A stretch of DNA of 61,316 nt, taken from positions 1-61,316 of the forward strand of contig NZ_STGY01000028.1 in the NCBI RefSeq assembly GCF_004912275.1, in the 5' to 3' direction. Under the pieces are notes generated by a model that saw only the letters and a list, made by a program, of their open reading frames with translations, made no database searches and was not told where the DNA came from. The translations under genes were made by a program, and so were the position numbers. Below, piece after piece: positions 21,699-30,679 of the stretch. Every line of letters begins with the position of its first letter. Positions within the stretch are counted from its first letter, which is position 1. This stretch comes from Glycomyces buryatensis. GTDB lineage: Bacteria; Actinomycetota; Actinomycetes; Mycobacteriales; Micromonosporaceae.

Positions 21699-22496
21699 TC
21701 ACTTCGATTCCAGATCCAGCAGGGAATCTCGGTGCGCCGCCAGATTCGCTGAGGCTGCCATGAAGCCTCGATCGTGGCGTTCGCGGCGCTGCACATCGAA
21801 CTGCGGGTCGCCGGCCCTGATGCGCTGCCGCAGGAACATGCCGATCGACTGGAGACGCAGAATCGCGTCGTCGACGACGTCCTCCGGGTCGAGTCCACCG
21901 TAGGCGTTGCACAGGAGGGCGAGCCGGGCACGCCGATCCGGCGGGCTGTCCCACCCCCAGCTCGATATGTCGTCGCCCAAGTGGAACGGAACGAACTGGT
22001 GCGCAAGGTAAGCCATGTCCCAAGACCGGGTCATCGGCCCGGCCGCGTCCCAGTCGATGATGCCGGTCACTTCGGTGCCTTCGAACACGATGTTCCACGG
22101 GGCCAGATCACCGTGTCCGATGATCTCCAAGTCGCCGACCGGTCGGCAGGTCTCAAGCGGATGCCATTCGTAGGCCCCGCGATCGAGGAAGGACACCGAA
22201 AGGTCGTGAACGGTCCGGGCGGCTCGCGCCACCGAGACGAGTGCTTCCTCTGACCGCAGCGCTTCGGTCAGTGGTGGATAGCCGGTGACGCCCGGAATAT
22301 AGGAGAGCCGCTCGTGCTGCTCGGATGCTTCGAGCATCCGGGGCGTCAGCGTGCATCCCTTGCCCTCGAAATGTCGGAGCAGTGCACGGGAACCCGAATT
22401 GTTGACGGTGGGGTGTCGCACCACGGCATCACCTTCGCGGCGTACGTTGGCGAACCGGCCTCGCGCCATTTCGTCTTCGATCGGATCAGCTGGCAT
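21699..22496 (-). CDS. Aminoglycoside phosphotransferase-like kinase
   Basis: A 265-residue protein with the APH/choline-kinase catalytic core: IGHGDLAPWNIVF (catalytic Asp and Asn) followed by GIIDWDAAGPMTRSWDMAYL (metal-binding Asp). A start at ATG 22496 (MPADPIEDEM) with AAAGG upstream gives a compact protein; an in-frame start at 22652 would add about 50 residues without family similarity. APH-fold kinases phosphorylate antibiotics, sugars or small metabolites. Nothing nearby fixes the substrate. It is divergent from the SARP-type regulator. Confidence 0.82.
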   Translation of the reverse strand: MPADPIEDEMARGRFANVRREGDAVVRHPTVNNSGSRALLRHFEGKGCTLTPRMLEASEQHERLSYIPGVTGYPPLTEALRSEEALVSVARAARTVHDLSVSFLDRGAYEWHPLETCRPVGDLEIIGHGDLAPWNIVFEGTEVTGIIDWDAAGPMTRSWDMAYLAHQFVPFHLGDDISSWGWDSPPDRRARLALLCNAYGGLDPEDVVDDAILRLQSIGMFLRQRIRAGDPQFDVQRRERHDRGFMAASANLAAHRDSLLDLESK

Positions 22497-22724
22497 CTTG
22501 GATGACCTTTCTGTACCAGTTATGTCATATCTACGGCACATCGACTCCCTCGCGCCCAAAGCGGGTGCGCCACCACTCCGGAACATAGCCTCACCTGCAC
22601 AAACAGATCCAACCGCATCGCCACCACCGAAACTTCGGCACGTATTCGGCACACCGCCCGGAACCGATAGCAGCGTGACTTTGTCCGTAGTATTGATGAT
22701 TGGAGGGGAAATCGGCTATTCCGG

Positions 22725-25538
22725 GTGGGGCGCATGGCATTTAGCGAGGAAGAAACGGGCGTTGTGGAATCAGTTCCACCAACGTTGACTGTGAGTCTCC
22801 TGGGCCCATTGGATATACGAGTCGACGGCCGCCAAGTGGCACTGACGACTGGCCGGCGCAGGTCGCTCCTGGCAGTGTTGGCGATGTCGGGCGGTCGGAC
22901 CGTACCGGTCGACCAGTTGGCGAGCGCGGTGTTCGGCGAGGGTTTGCCCGCCAACGCCCGTCGGAGCGTGCAGACCTACCTGGCGCGGCTGCGAAGGGCG
23001 ATCGGCGACAGGTGGATCAACACCGAGGCGGCGGGGGTGATGTTGCAGGTCGATCCAGACGCCGTGGATGCGATCCGGTTCGAGCACCTGCTGGACCGGG
23101 CCGCGCGTCATAGGGATGGCGATGAAGAGCGTGACCTGTTGTGCCGGGCGCTGTCACTGTGGCGCGGCGACCCATTCGACGGGGTCGCTTCGGAGCGACT
23201 GGAGCTTTTCGAGGCGCCGCGTCTGCGGGAGCTGTTTCTCGCCGGGCTCGAGCGCAGGATCGATTTGGATCTCGCCGAGGGCCGACACGGTGAGCTGGTT
23301 GCCGAGCTTTCCCGACTCACCGCGGAGCACCCGCTGCGGGAGTCCTTGTGGGTACGGCTACTGGCGGCCCTCGACGGCAGTGGTCGTCCAGCCGAGGCGC
23401 TGGAGAGGTATGAAGCGATTCGGGCCATGATTGCCGACGAGCTCGGGGCCGATCCGGGTCCTGAATTGCGGCAGGCCCATACCGATCTGCTGGCTGAGCG
23501 CCGGCCGGCCTCGGCCGGTCGTGCCGAGCTGACCGTGACCCCGCGGCAGCTGCCGGTCGGCATTGACGCCTTCACCGGACGCGAGGCCGAATTGCAAACC
23601 CTGTCCGGTTTGGCCGAGGGCACCGCGGACGCGCCGGCAGCGGCAGTGGTCACCGGGACTGCCGGTGTCGGCAAGACCTCCCTAGCGCTGCATTGGGCGC
23701 ATCGGGTCGCCGACCGGTTTCCCGACGGGCAGTTGTATGTGGACCTGCGCGGTTTCGGGCCGAGAGGGCAAGTGATGGAGCCGGGTGAAGCAGTCCGGGC
23801 CTTTCTCGAGGCGTTCGGCATCGCCCCGACTCGCCTCCCGTCGAGCCTGGACGGCCTGGTGGGGCTGTACCGCAGTCTGCTCGCCGGTCGACGGGTCCTG
23901 GTGGTGTTGGACAACGCTCGCGATGGCGACCAGGTCAGGCCCCTGTTGCCGACTGGCCCAGGGTGCATGGCCTTGGTGACCAGCCGCGACCGGCTCCTTG
24001 GTCTGGTCGCCGCCGAGACTGCGCGGCCGATCGGTCTCGACCTGCCCGCCTTGGCCGAGGCGCGGCTCATGTTGGCGGCCCGGATCGGAGTCGATCGGAT
24101 CGAGGCCGATCTCGATGCAGCCGATCAGATCGTCGCCCACTGCGCGCGATTGCCGTTGGCGCTGGCAGTCGCGGCCGCCCGCGCACAGGCGAACCCAGTG
24201 ATGTCGCTGGCGGCACTGGCAGACGAGCTGCGGGGAATGGAGGGCGGCTTGGACGCGCTCGACAGCGGCGACCATGTCGCGGACGTCCGGAGGGTGTTCT
24301 CCTGGTCGTATCGGACACTCAGCGATGAGGTCGCCGGGCTGTTCCGGCTGTTGAGTCTGCACCCCGGCCCTGACATCGCCGTGCCGACAGCGGCCAGCCT
24401 GGCCGGCCTCCCCCCGCGGCAAGTTCGACGACGGCTCTCCGAACTGGCCCGAGCGCACCTGCTCAGCGAGTTCGCACCTGGCCGCTTCGCCTTCCACGAC
24501 CTGCTGCGTGCCTATGCCGCTGAATTGGCTACCCGATACGAAAGTAGCGCTGACCGGCACCGGGCAGCGCATCGACTGCTCGACCATTACGTCCACACTT
24601 CGCACGTCGCCACGCTCCTGGTGGAACCAGGCGTCCCCGAGATCGACATCCCTCTCGGCGAAACATCCCAAGGCGTCATCCGTGAACCTTTGGACGACCG
24701 GGAAGCAGCGATGACCTGGTTCGAAGTCGAGCATCGCGCGATGATGGCGACTGCGGTCCAAGCCGATGACGACTTCGATGTCCATGTCTGGCAGTCAGCA
24801 TGGGCGCTCCAGCGATTCTTCTACCTGCGGGGCCACTGGCACAGCCAGATCGGCATCCTACAAGCCGCTTTGGCTGCCTCACAGCGGCTGGGCAATCCAG
24901 CCGCGCAGGCCCACTCCCACCGCGCCCTGGCCTGGGCCCATAGCCAGCTCGGACAGCTCGAGGAAAGCGGCTCACATCTGACCCACGCCCTGGAGCTGTC
25001 CGCCCTGGCCGGTGATCCGATCGGGCAGGCGGCCGCACACAACAATCTGGGTTTTCTCGCGCAAGAACAAGGGCACCTCGATGAGGCGCTCGAGCACTCC
25101 CGACGAGCCCTGGAGCTGCACCGGGCCGCGGGCCACCGGCTCGGCGAGGCTAACGCTCTGAACTCGATCGGTTGGCAACTCGCCCTGCTCGGTGAGCATG
25201 CCAAGGCGCTCGACTTCTGCGAGCAGGCGCTCGAACTGTGCCTGGAACTCGATTACCGGTCCTTGGGGGCCGGCGTCTGCGACAGCCTCGGCTACATCCA
25301 CAACGGACTCGGCAACCACACCGAAGCGCGCTCCCAGTATCAGAGCGCCATCGACAGCTACCGAGAATTCGGTGACCGCTTCAACGAGGCCGACACCCTC
25401 GCGCACCTGGGGGATCTCCATCACTCCACAGGCGACTCCGACGCCGCCCGCAAGGCCTGGCAGGCGTCGCTGGACATCCTCATCGACCTCGAGCACGCCA
25501 ACGCCGCTGACCTCCGGGCCAAACTCGACGACCTGTAG
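22725..25538 (+). CDS. AfsR/SARP-type regulator: wHTH-BTAD-NB-ARC-TPR
   Basis: A 937-residue multi-domain regulator. The N-terminus (residues 20-95) is an OmpR-like winged helix (SLLGPLDIRVDGRQVAL, SVQTYLARLRRAIG). The bacterial transcriptional activation domain covers about 100-245 (ALSLWRGDPFDG, ALERYEAIRAMIADELG). The NB-ARC ATPase has Walker A GTAGVGKTSLA at about 308-318 and VLVVLDNARDGDQV as Walker B. TPR repeats fill about 740-930. This is the layout of AfsR, an ATPase activator of secondary metabolism in streptomycetes. The GTG at 22725 has GGAGGGG 14 nt upstream; ATG 22734 is an alternative. It is not adjacent to either biosynthetic cluster, so its target is unclear. Confidence 0.9.
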   Translation: MGRMAFSEEETGVVESVPPTLTVSLLGPLDIRVDGRQVALTTGRRRSLLAVLAMSGGRTVPVDQLASAVFGEGLPANARRSVQTYLARLRRAIGDRWINTEAAGVMLQVDPDAVDAIRFEHLLDRAARHRDGDEERDLLCRALSLWRGDPFDGVASERLELFEAPRLRELFLAGLERRIDLDLAEGRHGELVAELSRLTAEHPLRESLWVRLLAALDGSGRPAEALERYEAIRAMIADELGADPGPELRQAHTDLLAERRPASAGRAELTVTPRQLPVGIDAFTGREAELQTLSGLAEGTADAPAAAVVTGTAGVGKTSLALHWAHRVADRFPDGQLYVDLRGFGPRGQVMEPGEAVRAFLEAFGIAPTRLPSSLDGLVGLYRSLLAGRRVLVVLDNARDGDQVRPLLPTGPGCMALVTSRDRLLGLVAAETARPIGLDLPALAEARLMLAARIGVDRIEADLDAADQIVAHCARLPLALAVAAARAQANPVMSLAALADELRGMEGGLDALDSGDHVADVRRVFSWSYRTLSDEVAGLFRLLSLHPGPDIAVPTAASLAGLPPRQVRRRLSELARAHLLSEFAPGRFAFHDLLRAYAAELATRYESSADRHRAAHRLLDHYVHTSHVATLLVEPGVPEIDIPLGETSQGVIREPLDDREAAMTWFEVEHRAMMATAVQADDDFDVHVWQSAWALQRFFYLRGHWHSQIGILQAALAASQRLGNPAAQAHSHRALAWAHSQLGQLEESGSHLTHALELSALAGDPIGQAAAHNNLGFLAQEQGHLDEALEHSRRALELHRAAGHRLGEANALNSIGWQLALLGEHAKALDFCEQALELCLELDYRSLGAGVCDSLGYIHNGLGNHTEARSQYQSAIDSYREFGDRFNEADTLAHLGDLHHSTGDSDAARKAWQASLDILIDLEHANAADLRAKLDDL

Positions 25539-25560
25539 ACACGGATCTTGCCGCGAGCCG

Positions 25561-25675
25561 GCGCAGCACCGTGACCGCGATGCCGGCCCGGGCCGCGAAG
25601 GCGGCCAGACCTGTCTTCCAGAGCCTGACCCGGCAGCCGTTCGAGCCGCCGGCGTCGGCGGTGATCTCACGGTTA
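25561..25675 (-). pseudogene. ISAzo13-family transposase fragment
   Basis: The minus-strand frame reads EITADAGGSNGCRVRLWK, closely resembling the conserved ITADGGGSNGYR-x-RLWK segment of ISAzo13 (Rhodopirellula-type) transposases, then continues for about 18 residues (LAAFAARAGIAVTV) before similarity is lost where the CHYPPGTSKWN segment should be. Only some 40 residues remain, so it is a scar. Confidence 0.6.
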
Positions 25676-25791
25676 GGAGTCTGACGCCGTTGCAACGCTA
25701 GCAGTGCATGACATGTTGAGCCGCACGTCATTTTCCAGCACTGTCAGGCCGTGGCGCTATCGTTTGGTCCCAGCCGTTGAAAGGAACCCTG

Positions 25792-26409
25792 ATGGGCGCG
25801 AAAGCCGGACTTGTCTACCTTGGTGAAGGACTACCGTCGGCGGTGCTGCAGACGGATTTCCGACCGGATCCGGCGCGGTCGGCCGAGCTGGCCGGTACGG
25901 TGCTCGGCGGACCGGTGAGAACCAATGGCGTGCGAGCGCTCACCGAAGGGGGCGTGTGGCCCGAACGGGGGACGATCTGCGTCGCGGCGTGGGAGGAGTT
26001 CGCGCTGATCGGATACCACGAGATCTGCCCCGATCGCCCGAGCGAGATCGGAACTTGGATCAAAGCGGTCTCGCCGACCGGAAGCGCGTACGGCGTCTTC
26101 ATGCACAGCGTGGTCGACTTTGGTGCGTTTGCCGTCTGGGAGGCCGGCGAACTTCGACGCTCGGTCAGCCTTTCCGCCGACTCCGGAATCATGGAGGACA
26201 TAGGGACCCGGTACTCGTTCGAGGCGCCGTTCTGGGCCGGGGATCGCGGGCTTGCCCACGCCCCCGACTATCCGCTGCCGTTCCACCCGCTCGACCTCGC
26301 GGAGGAAGCGCTGTTGGCGTTCTTCGGGTTCGGTATCGAACGTTCCTCATCCATGTTCACGATCGACGCTGACTCGATCGTCCTGCCCGCCTTCCGCTTG
26401 GCCGAGTGA
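25792..26409 (+). CDS. DUF6928-like protein of unknown function
   Basis: A 205-residue protein starting MGAKAGLVYLGEG, with the segments HSVVDFGAFAVWEAGELRRSVSLSADSGIMEDIG, EAPFWAG and YPLPFHPLDLAEEALLAFFGF. This matches what I know of the actinobacterial DUF6928 family, which has no established function. The ATG at 25792 with AAAGGA upstream is chosen; an in-frame TTG at 25777 is less likely. No signal peptide or membrane helix is seen. Its 3' end overlaps by 63 bp with the over-extended ornithine cyclodeaminase reading frame on the other strand. Confidence 0.75.
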   Translation: MGAKAGLVYLGEGLPSAVLQTDFRPDPARSAELAGTVLGGPVRTNGVRALTEGGVWPERGTICVAAWEEFALIGYHEICPDRPSEIGTWIKAVSPTGSAYGVFMHSVVDFGAFAVWEAGELRRSVSLSADSGIMEDIGTRYSFEAPFWAGDRGLAHAPDYPLPFHPLDLAEEALLAFFGFGIERSSSMFTIDADSIVLPAFRLAE

Positions 26410-27600
26410 GCACCGGGACCGCCCGGCTCCAGGTCGCCGACTTGGGACACACGTTGCTCGCTCACGCGCCGTAACATATTGGTGACCCCTCGCCTTCCTG
26501 CCCGGAGGAACGCCGTCGCCCTCCCCACTCCCCTTATCCTCGAGCTGGACAACATGGCTGGAACCTCCACCTATCACCTGAAACGCGCCGTCGCATCTGC
26601 CGAAGAAGCCGACCAGTGGCGTTCGACCGTCCACAGTCAGTGGCCGGTCGACGAACCCGACGTGCGGGCGTCCTAATGCAAGCAGGTCGATTCGGGTGCC
26701 CGTTGCGGTGGTGAGGGCATGTTGATAGACCGCCCAGGACAGTGCCAGGTCCTGCCAGGGCAATCCCACTGGGGTGTAAACAGTCGGCCGGTCGGAAGAT
26801 GCCGTGGCGGGGAGTTCGCCGCGAAGGGCCTGCCCGATCGTGCCGTCGCAGTGCTCGGCACCAAGTCCTGCGCTGCCGAGCGCGCCGCTGGTGATGGCCA
26901 AGGGGAGGTGATCGACGATGACCCGGCTGGTGGTGAGCAGTTCTGATGACAGTTCGAGTTTGCCGGGTTCGTCGGCGCCGAGCGAGGTCAGATGCTGTCC
27001 TGGCCGCGTTTGGGCCGAATGCAGCAGGGGTGCGCGCGACCAGGTGGCCAGGATGACCACGTCCGCAGTCGCGGCGACTGTTTCCGCGTCCGGCGCTACT
27101 GCCGCGGGAAGATCGGCCGCGCGCTCGGGGTGGAGGTCAGTGGCCAGTATCTGGTCCCATTGCCGCAGGTGGCGCAAGCCGACCAGGGTGGTTTGCGCCT
27201 GCGCACCAGCACCGACGAACCCGAGTACGGCTGCGGTTGGTGCGGCGAGTGTGTGGGTCGCGAGCGCGGCGGCCAGTCCGGTGCGCCAGGCGGTGACACT
27301 GGCGGAATCCAGCAGTGCGAGAAGTTCACCGGTGTCGAGGTCGTACAGGCAGACCACGCCGCGGAGGGCGGGTGCGGACTGGGGGAACTTCGCGTTGACC
27401 TTGACGGTGTAGGCCGGTATACCTGGCACGAGGCCGGGCATCAAACAGGTCACAGTTCCTGGCCCGGGTATGTCAGCGCGGATCCTCATCGGTGTCGGCC
27501 TGGGGGCATCGGCGTTGCGAAACCCCTTGGCCAACAGGTCAAACACCGTGTCGAGGTGCACAGCCGCGGTGATATCGGTACGCGAAAGGATCAAGGTCAC
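26347..27600 (-). CDS. Ornithine cyclodeaminase/mu-crystallin family protein with aberrant C-terminus
   Basis: From a GTG at 27600 (VTLILSRTDITAAVHL) the protein follows the OCD/mu-crystallin fold: VTCLMPGLV, AYTVKVNAKFP, ALLDSASVTAWRTGLAAALA, VLGFVGAGAQAQTTL (NAD loop) and WQDLALSWAVYQHAL. Family members end shortly after a segment like GTRIDLLA (here near 26700), yet this frame runs on for about 100 more residues of low-complexity Gly/Arg-rich sequence and overlaps DUF6928 in antisense. The natural stop has probably been lost. Upstream it is fused in frame to a Nudix fragment. These enzymes make proline or Delta1-imines, or act as reductases. Function here is doubtful. Confidence 0.6.
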   Translation of the reverse strand: MTLILSRTDITAAVHLDTVFDLLAKGFRNADAPRPTPMRIRADIPGPGTVTCLMPGLVPGIPAYTVKVNAKFPQSAPALRGVVCLYDLDTGELLALLDSASVTAWRTGLAAALATHTLAAPTAAVLGFVGAGAQAQTTLVGLRHLRQWDQILATDLHPERAADLPAAVAPDAETVAATADVVILATWSRAPLLHSAQTRPGQHLTSLGADEPGKLELSSELLTTSRVIVDHLPLAITSGALGSAGLGAEHCDGTIGQALRGELPATASSDRPTVYTPVGLPWQDLALSWAVYQHALTTATGTRIDLLALGRPHVGFVDRPLTVDGRTPLVGFFGRCDGAFQVIGGGSSHVVQLEDKGSGEGDGVPPGRKARGHQYVTARERATCVPSRRPGAGRSRCSLGQAEGGQDDRVSVDREHG

Positions 27601-27855
27601 CAGGCCAGTCTGGATCAGGAAGCGGGTTCGGATTTCACGGGCATCGACCACTCGCGCCTGTTCGTGAACGTACCGGCAGGAGACATAAACCATGCTCCTG
27701 CCCGTAGCCGGGTGTGTGCGTTCGCCGATCACGTGGCCTGCTTCGACACTCACGCCCGTTTCCTCAGCGACTTCGCGGACTGCCGCAGCTTCGGCCGTTT
27801 CCTCTGGTTCGACCTTCCCTGTCGGGAACTGCCACGACAGGTTGCCTTCGGCGAC
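27601..27855 (-). pseudogene. Nudix hydrolase remnant fused in frame to the OCD gene
   Basis: The frame reads VAEGNLSWQFPTGKVEPEE, then TAEAAAVREVAEETG: a complete Nudix box (G-x5-E-x7-R-E-V-x-E-E-T-G), followed by VEAGHVIGERTHPATGRSMVYVSCRYV, typical of the Nudix C-terminal half. The normal N-terminal strand is missing: a TGA lies 9 codons before the box segment and no start is usable. A related sequence (AYEVLHIHA) sits in another frame just upstream, suggesting a frameshift. There is no stop between this fragment and the OCD domain. Confidence 0.55.
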
Positions 27856-27864
27856 GGAGCGTGA

Positions 27865-27882
27865 ATATGAAGCACTTCATAT
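27865..27882. promoter_or_regulatory. Perfect AT-rich palindrome, operator-like
   Basis: ATATGAAGCACTTCATAT has perfect 8-bp arms around a CA centre, conspicuous in this GC-rich DNA. It lies at the 5' side of the Nudix/OCD unit. Ten bases (TATGAAGCAC) recur at 34043 upstream of the esterase gene, there followed by ATTTCAT. Confidence 0.45.
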
Positions 27883-28125
27883 GCGCCCCTGTCAGATCGA
27901 TCCGGACATCACCGAAGTCGACCTCGGCCTCGACCCTGGGCTGATGGGACTGGCGGATTAACGCCTCCGGCGCTCTCCCCTTGACCTCCAACGCGATCCG
28001 GGGCCGGCGGGTCGACACGTAGGCCTGAAGCTTCCGTGAGTCCGATCTGACGCATGTTTGAAGCTCCAGCATGTTTGCCTATGGCCATCTCAAGATTCCG
28101 AAACCAGCAAGAAAGGAAACAGTCA

Positions 28126-28494
28126 ATGCGAAAAACCATCAAGATCCTTGTGACGGGCTTCGCCATGCTCGGCCTGATGCTCACAGCGCCGGCCGCCGCA
28201 CAGGCGGCTGAGAACGGTCCTTCGGGCTGCAACAAGAACGTCTGCGTTTACACGGCCTACACCGGCGGGGGATACCAGGTTTGGGCTGAGTTCAATCACA
28301 CCGATGTACAGGACGGCCATCTGGATGTGTGGGGACCAGGCTTGTCCAAGCAGCACTCGGCAAACGGCTACTGGCCGGCTGGTCGCGACACAAAGCGCTG
28401 GTCGGCCCGTGGCAGCGGCACGGTTTGCGCGGAAGGCTGGTCAAGAACCGGCGGGCAGTGGAACTCTGTAGGGCTGCCATGCGTGAACATCTGA
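28126..28494 (+). CDS. Small secreted cysteine-containing protein
   Basis: A 122-residue protein with a clear Sec signal peptide (basic MRKTIK, hydrophobic core, cleavage near AAAQA-AENG, residue 28). The mature part of about 95 residues holds four cysteines (GCNKNVCVY, TVCAEG, LPCVNI), which suggests two disulfides, and many Trp/Tyr/Gly residues. The pattern recalls small secreted inhibitors of the I36/SMPI type, but the match is weak and I do not assign it. ATG 28126 has AAAGGA upstream. It stands alone between IS scars. Confidence 0.75.
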   Translation: MRKTIKILVTGFAMLGLMLTAPAAAQAAENGPSGCNKNVCVYTAYTGGGYQVWAEFNHTDVQDGHLDVWGPGLSKQHSANGYWPAGRDTKRWSARGSGTVCAEGWSRTGGQWNSVGLPCVNI

Positions 28495-28958
28495 CACATC
28501 AGCATAATTAGCACCAAGCTATAAATAAACCGGCTCGGGGAGCGGAGTTTCAGGCTTCGCCCCTCGAGCTCGTTCTACTGACAGGGAGCCGTCAGAAAAT
28601 TACTGAGGTGCCTTCGGATTCACGGACAGGGAGCCCACCAGAGTTTGGGTGAGCTGGAAAGGGAAGTCATTGCCGAACCCGAAGCGCCGGAACTACTCGC
28701 CGGAGTTCAATCCCTGCGCGGGATGTGGACGTAACAGGCTCTGTTCCCCTCGCAAGTCTTTGCACTGCTTGAGGATGCAATGATTCGTCAGCCGCAATGT
28801 TGAACGAATGATCCCAAGCTGTCAACCTCAAGGACCAGCGAGTTTGAAACCGGTTGCAACGCACAGCGATCCGAAATACCTTACCGTCGATCGGGTGAAT
28901 TTTCAGGCGCAGACGAACCGGCACCGCGTCGCGGTCGTCCCCCGGAACAGCCTTCGGA
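28495..28958. other. Intergenic stretch (464 bp) with an IS scar
   Basis: The region holds a short GC-rich imperfect hairpin after the secreted protein (about 28531-28571) and a transposase N-terminal fragment at 28670. The remainder has lower GC than the neighbours and no convincing coding frame. Confidence 0.4.
28670..28708 (+). pseudogene. IS3-type OrfA transposase start fragment
   Basis: After AAAGGGAAG a TTG opens LPNPKRRNYSPEF, resembling the conserved beginning of IS3-family OrfA proteins (x-RRxYSPEFR). Similarity ends immediately afterwards. Only about 13 residues support this, so it is tentative. Confidence 0.35.
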
Positions 28959-29504
28959 TCAACAGGGTTTGAAAACTATGAGGGACAGCCATGGATAGCC
29001 TTCCTCAACGACAAGATCATTCATCCGAACTGCAACCTCTTGAGATTCAGAGGGCGATTCGAGCAGACCGTTCGCTGTCAATTTCGGTCGAGCCTCCTCC
29101 AGAAAATCCCCGACTGCGATTCCGCCAAAGTAACGCCAGCTGAAGACTGTTCTATACCAGAGCGCAACCGGCTCATATCCTAGGACTGGAGCACCAGCGG
29201 GAATCGGATCAGAATTCTCCGTATATATTCTTCCTTCGATCGCTGGTGGCGCAGCCCAGTTCCCAGCCAAAAACTCTAGACGAGAACGTTGACATCCGAC
29301 ACCTATTATTTCGAATCCCTCTGGCGCAAGAGACCGCGCGGCAAACGCGTCCTGCTCATGCGCATACCAATCAGTATCGTTCGGAAACATGTCAATCATC
29401 CACTCGGACACCGACAGGAACGAGCTAGTCCCCCACCGATCCGCCAGATTTCCGCTGTCCTTGCGGGCAATCCGATATCCAAGCAGGACCCAATCCGCAT
29501 TCAT
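28959..29504 (-). CDS. Hypothetical protein, possibly immunity-like
   Basis: A 181-residue soluble protein from ATG 29504 (MNADWVLLGYRIARKDSG) with GAGGAAG upstream; an in-frame codon at 29621 would add a basic, unlikely extension. It has no signal peptide or membrane helix. Trp and aromatic content is high (SEWMIDMFPNDTDWYAHEQDAF, WYRTVFSWRYFGG). I do not recognise the family. Small soluble proteins with this composition next to IS scars are often immunity proteins, but no toxin gene is visible nearby. Confidence 0.6.
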   Translation of the reverse strand: MNADWVLLGYRIARKDSGNLADRWGTSSFLSVSEWMIDMFPNDTDWYAHEQDAFAARSLAPEGFEIIGVGCQRSRLEFLAGNWAAPPAIEGRIYTENSDPIPAGAPVLGYEPVALWYRTVFSWRYFGGIAVGDFLEEARPKLTANGLLESPSESQEVAVRMNDLVVEEGYPWLSLIVFKPC

Positions 29505-29644
29505 CGAAACCCAACACTTCCTCACCTGCCGCCCACGCCAACACCTTGCACTAATGTACGGCAGGCAGGGGCGATAGCGGCGATCCACAGGCCCTATCCT
29601 GATCGTCGTCCAGGTCGCCAACGCTGGAAGCCGGTACGGAGTGG

Positions 29645-30292
29645 TCAGTCGGCCATAGCGACATAGATCGGGGTCGCCAACACCAGACCGTCCTCAACCC
29701 GGATCGTCTTCGCGAGAAATTCAAGCCGATGCTCCTGCGCAGGGACCAGTTGCAGTGCAAGATCGATCGCTCTGCCCGGTTCATAGATACCCATGGCCCG
29801 ACCCGGGGACAGGGTTTCCTGATCGACGACACCGTTGAGAAATAGCAAGGTGTAGTACTCAAGGCCATTGTCGGAGGCGATGGGATCGGCGGCACCCACC
29901 ATGCTGCTGGAAGAGCCGATCAGTCCGAGTTTCACGCCATCTACCTCGCCCCCGAAGAACGCAAGTTCCGACGCGTAGTCCGCCACCACCCCGAACCGCA
30001 ATCGACTGACTGCCCCAATGTACGGCGCAGGATCCTCGATCGTCCCGACCCGCTCGTGTTGCACGATGTAATCACTCAGGAGCGAGACTCGCGTCGACAG
30101 TGCCACAGGCTCCTCCGGGCGTTCACGCCTCACGACAGCGCTGGCCACCATCGCATTGACCGAGACCTCGAACCCCATAGTCCGCAGGAACTTCGGGGGG
30201 ATCTGTGGGAGCAGATTGTCGACCTTCGTTTCAGAGATGTACAGAAAGTACCGAAGCGGCCGAGCGCTGCTCCCGCGACGAAAGAATGTCAT
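29645..30292 (-). CDS. Hypothetical protein resembling the DUF7019 family
   Basis: A 215-residue protein from ATG 30292 (MTFFRRGS). The segment RYFLYISETKVDNLLPQIPPKF near the N-terminus is like DUF7019 proteins, which begin with a Y-L-Y-x-S-D/E-T-K-V-D strand. The C-terminal half (SSSSMVGAADPIASDNGLEYYTLLFLNG) also reads as a folded soluble protein. Function unknown. It is 140 bp upstream of the other orphan gene, on the same strand, so they may be co-transcribed. Confidence 0.6.
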   Translation of the reverse strand: MTFFRRGSSARPLRYFLYISETKVDNLLPQIPPKFLRTMGFEVSVNAMVASAVVRRERPEEPVALSTRVSLLSDYIVQHERVGTIEDPAPYIGAVSRLRFGVVADYASELAFFGGEVDGVKLGLIGSSSSMVGAADPIASDNGLEYYTLLFLNGVVDQETLSPGRAMGIYEPGRAIDLALQLVPAQEHRLEFLAKTIRVEDGLVLATPIYVAMAD

Positions 30293-30679
30293 CGAATCCC
30301 CCTGCATCACACACTGCTTCGACCAGTCTGACAGCATCGGCGCCTCGGCGGGCCCCTCGATCCTCTGCGAGCAGGGCCTGATCGGCGATGCCTTCGAAGA
30401 AGAGGTTGTCCCCGCGCTTAGGAAGCCGGACTACAAGTTCCTTGAGTCGAACTCTCCCCCGCCAGGCAGCACCTTTGGACTGCGCCTGGTTCAGATCGGA
30501 GACCACACAGCCTGCGCACTGTCATACCGCCGAATCGGCTGTGGGCCCGTTCAGTTCCAACCGCGACGGACCGGGCGGGTCGTGTGGGCCGGTTCGCGGT
30601 CCCTGGATCGGTAGACCACGTAGGGTCGCAGCATCCAGATGCTGCGGAACCACACCGAGACCGTCTGGCGGTAGTCCAC
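30293..30679. other. Degenerate stretch (387 bp) before truncated transporter
   Basis: The leftward frame around 30231-30506 (LVEAVCDAGGFDDILSSREQRSA) looks protein-like but lacks a recognisable family and overlaps the orphan gene. The right part should encode the N-terminal helices of the NarK-type transporter but does not. I read this as a deletion or rearrangement junction. Confidence 0.35.

Noticed and set aside
26554..26676. Possible small plus-strand protein (MAGTSTYHLKRAVASAEEAD)
   Set aside because: Reads plausibly but is only 40 codons, without a clear ribosome-binding site, and opposite the run-on end of the OCD gene; not enough evidence.
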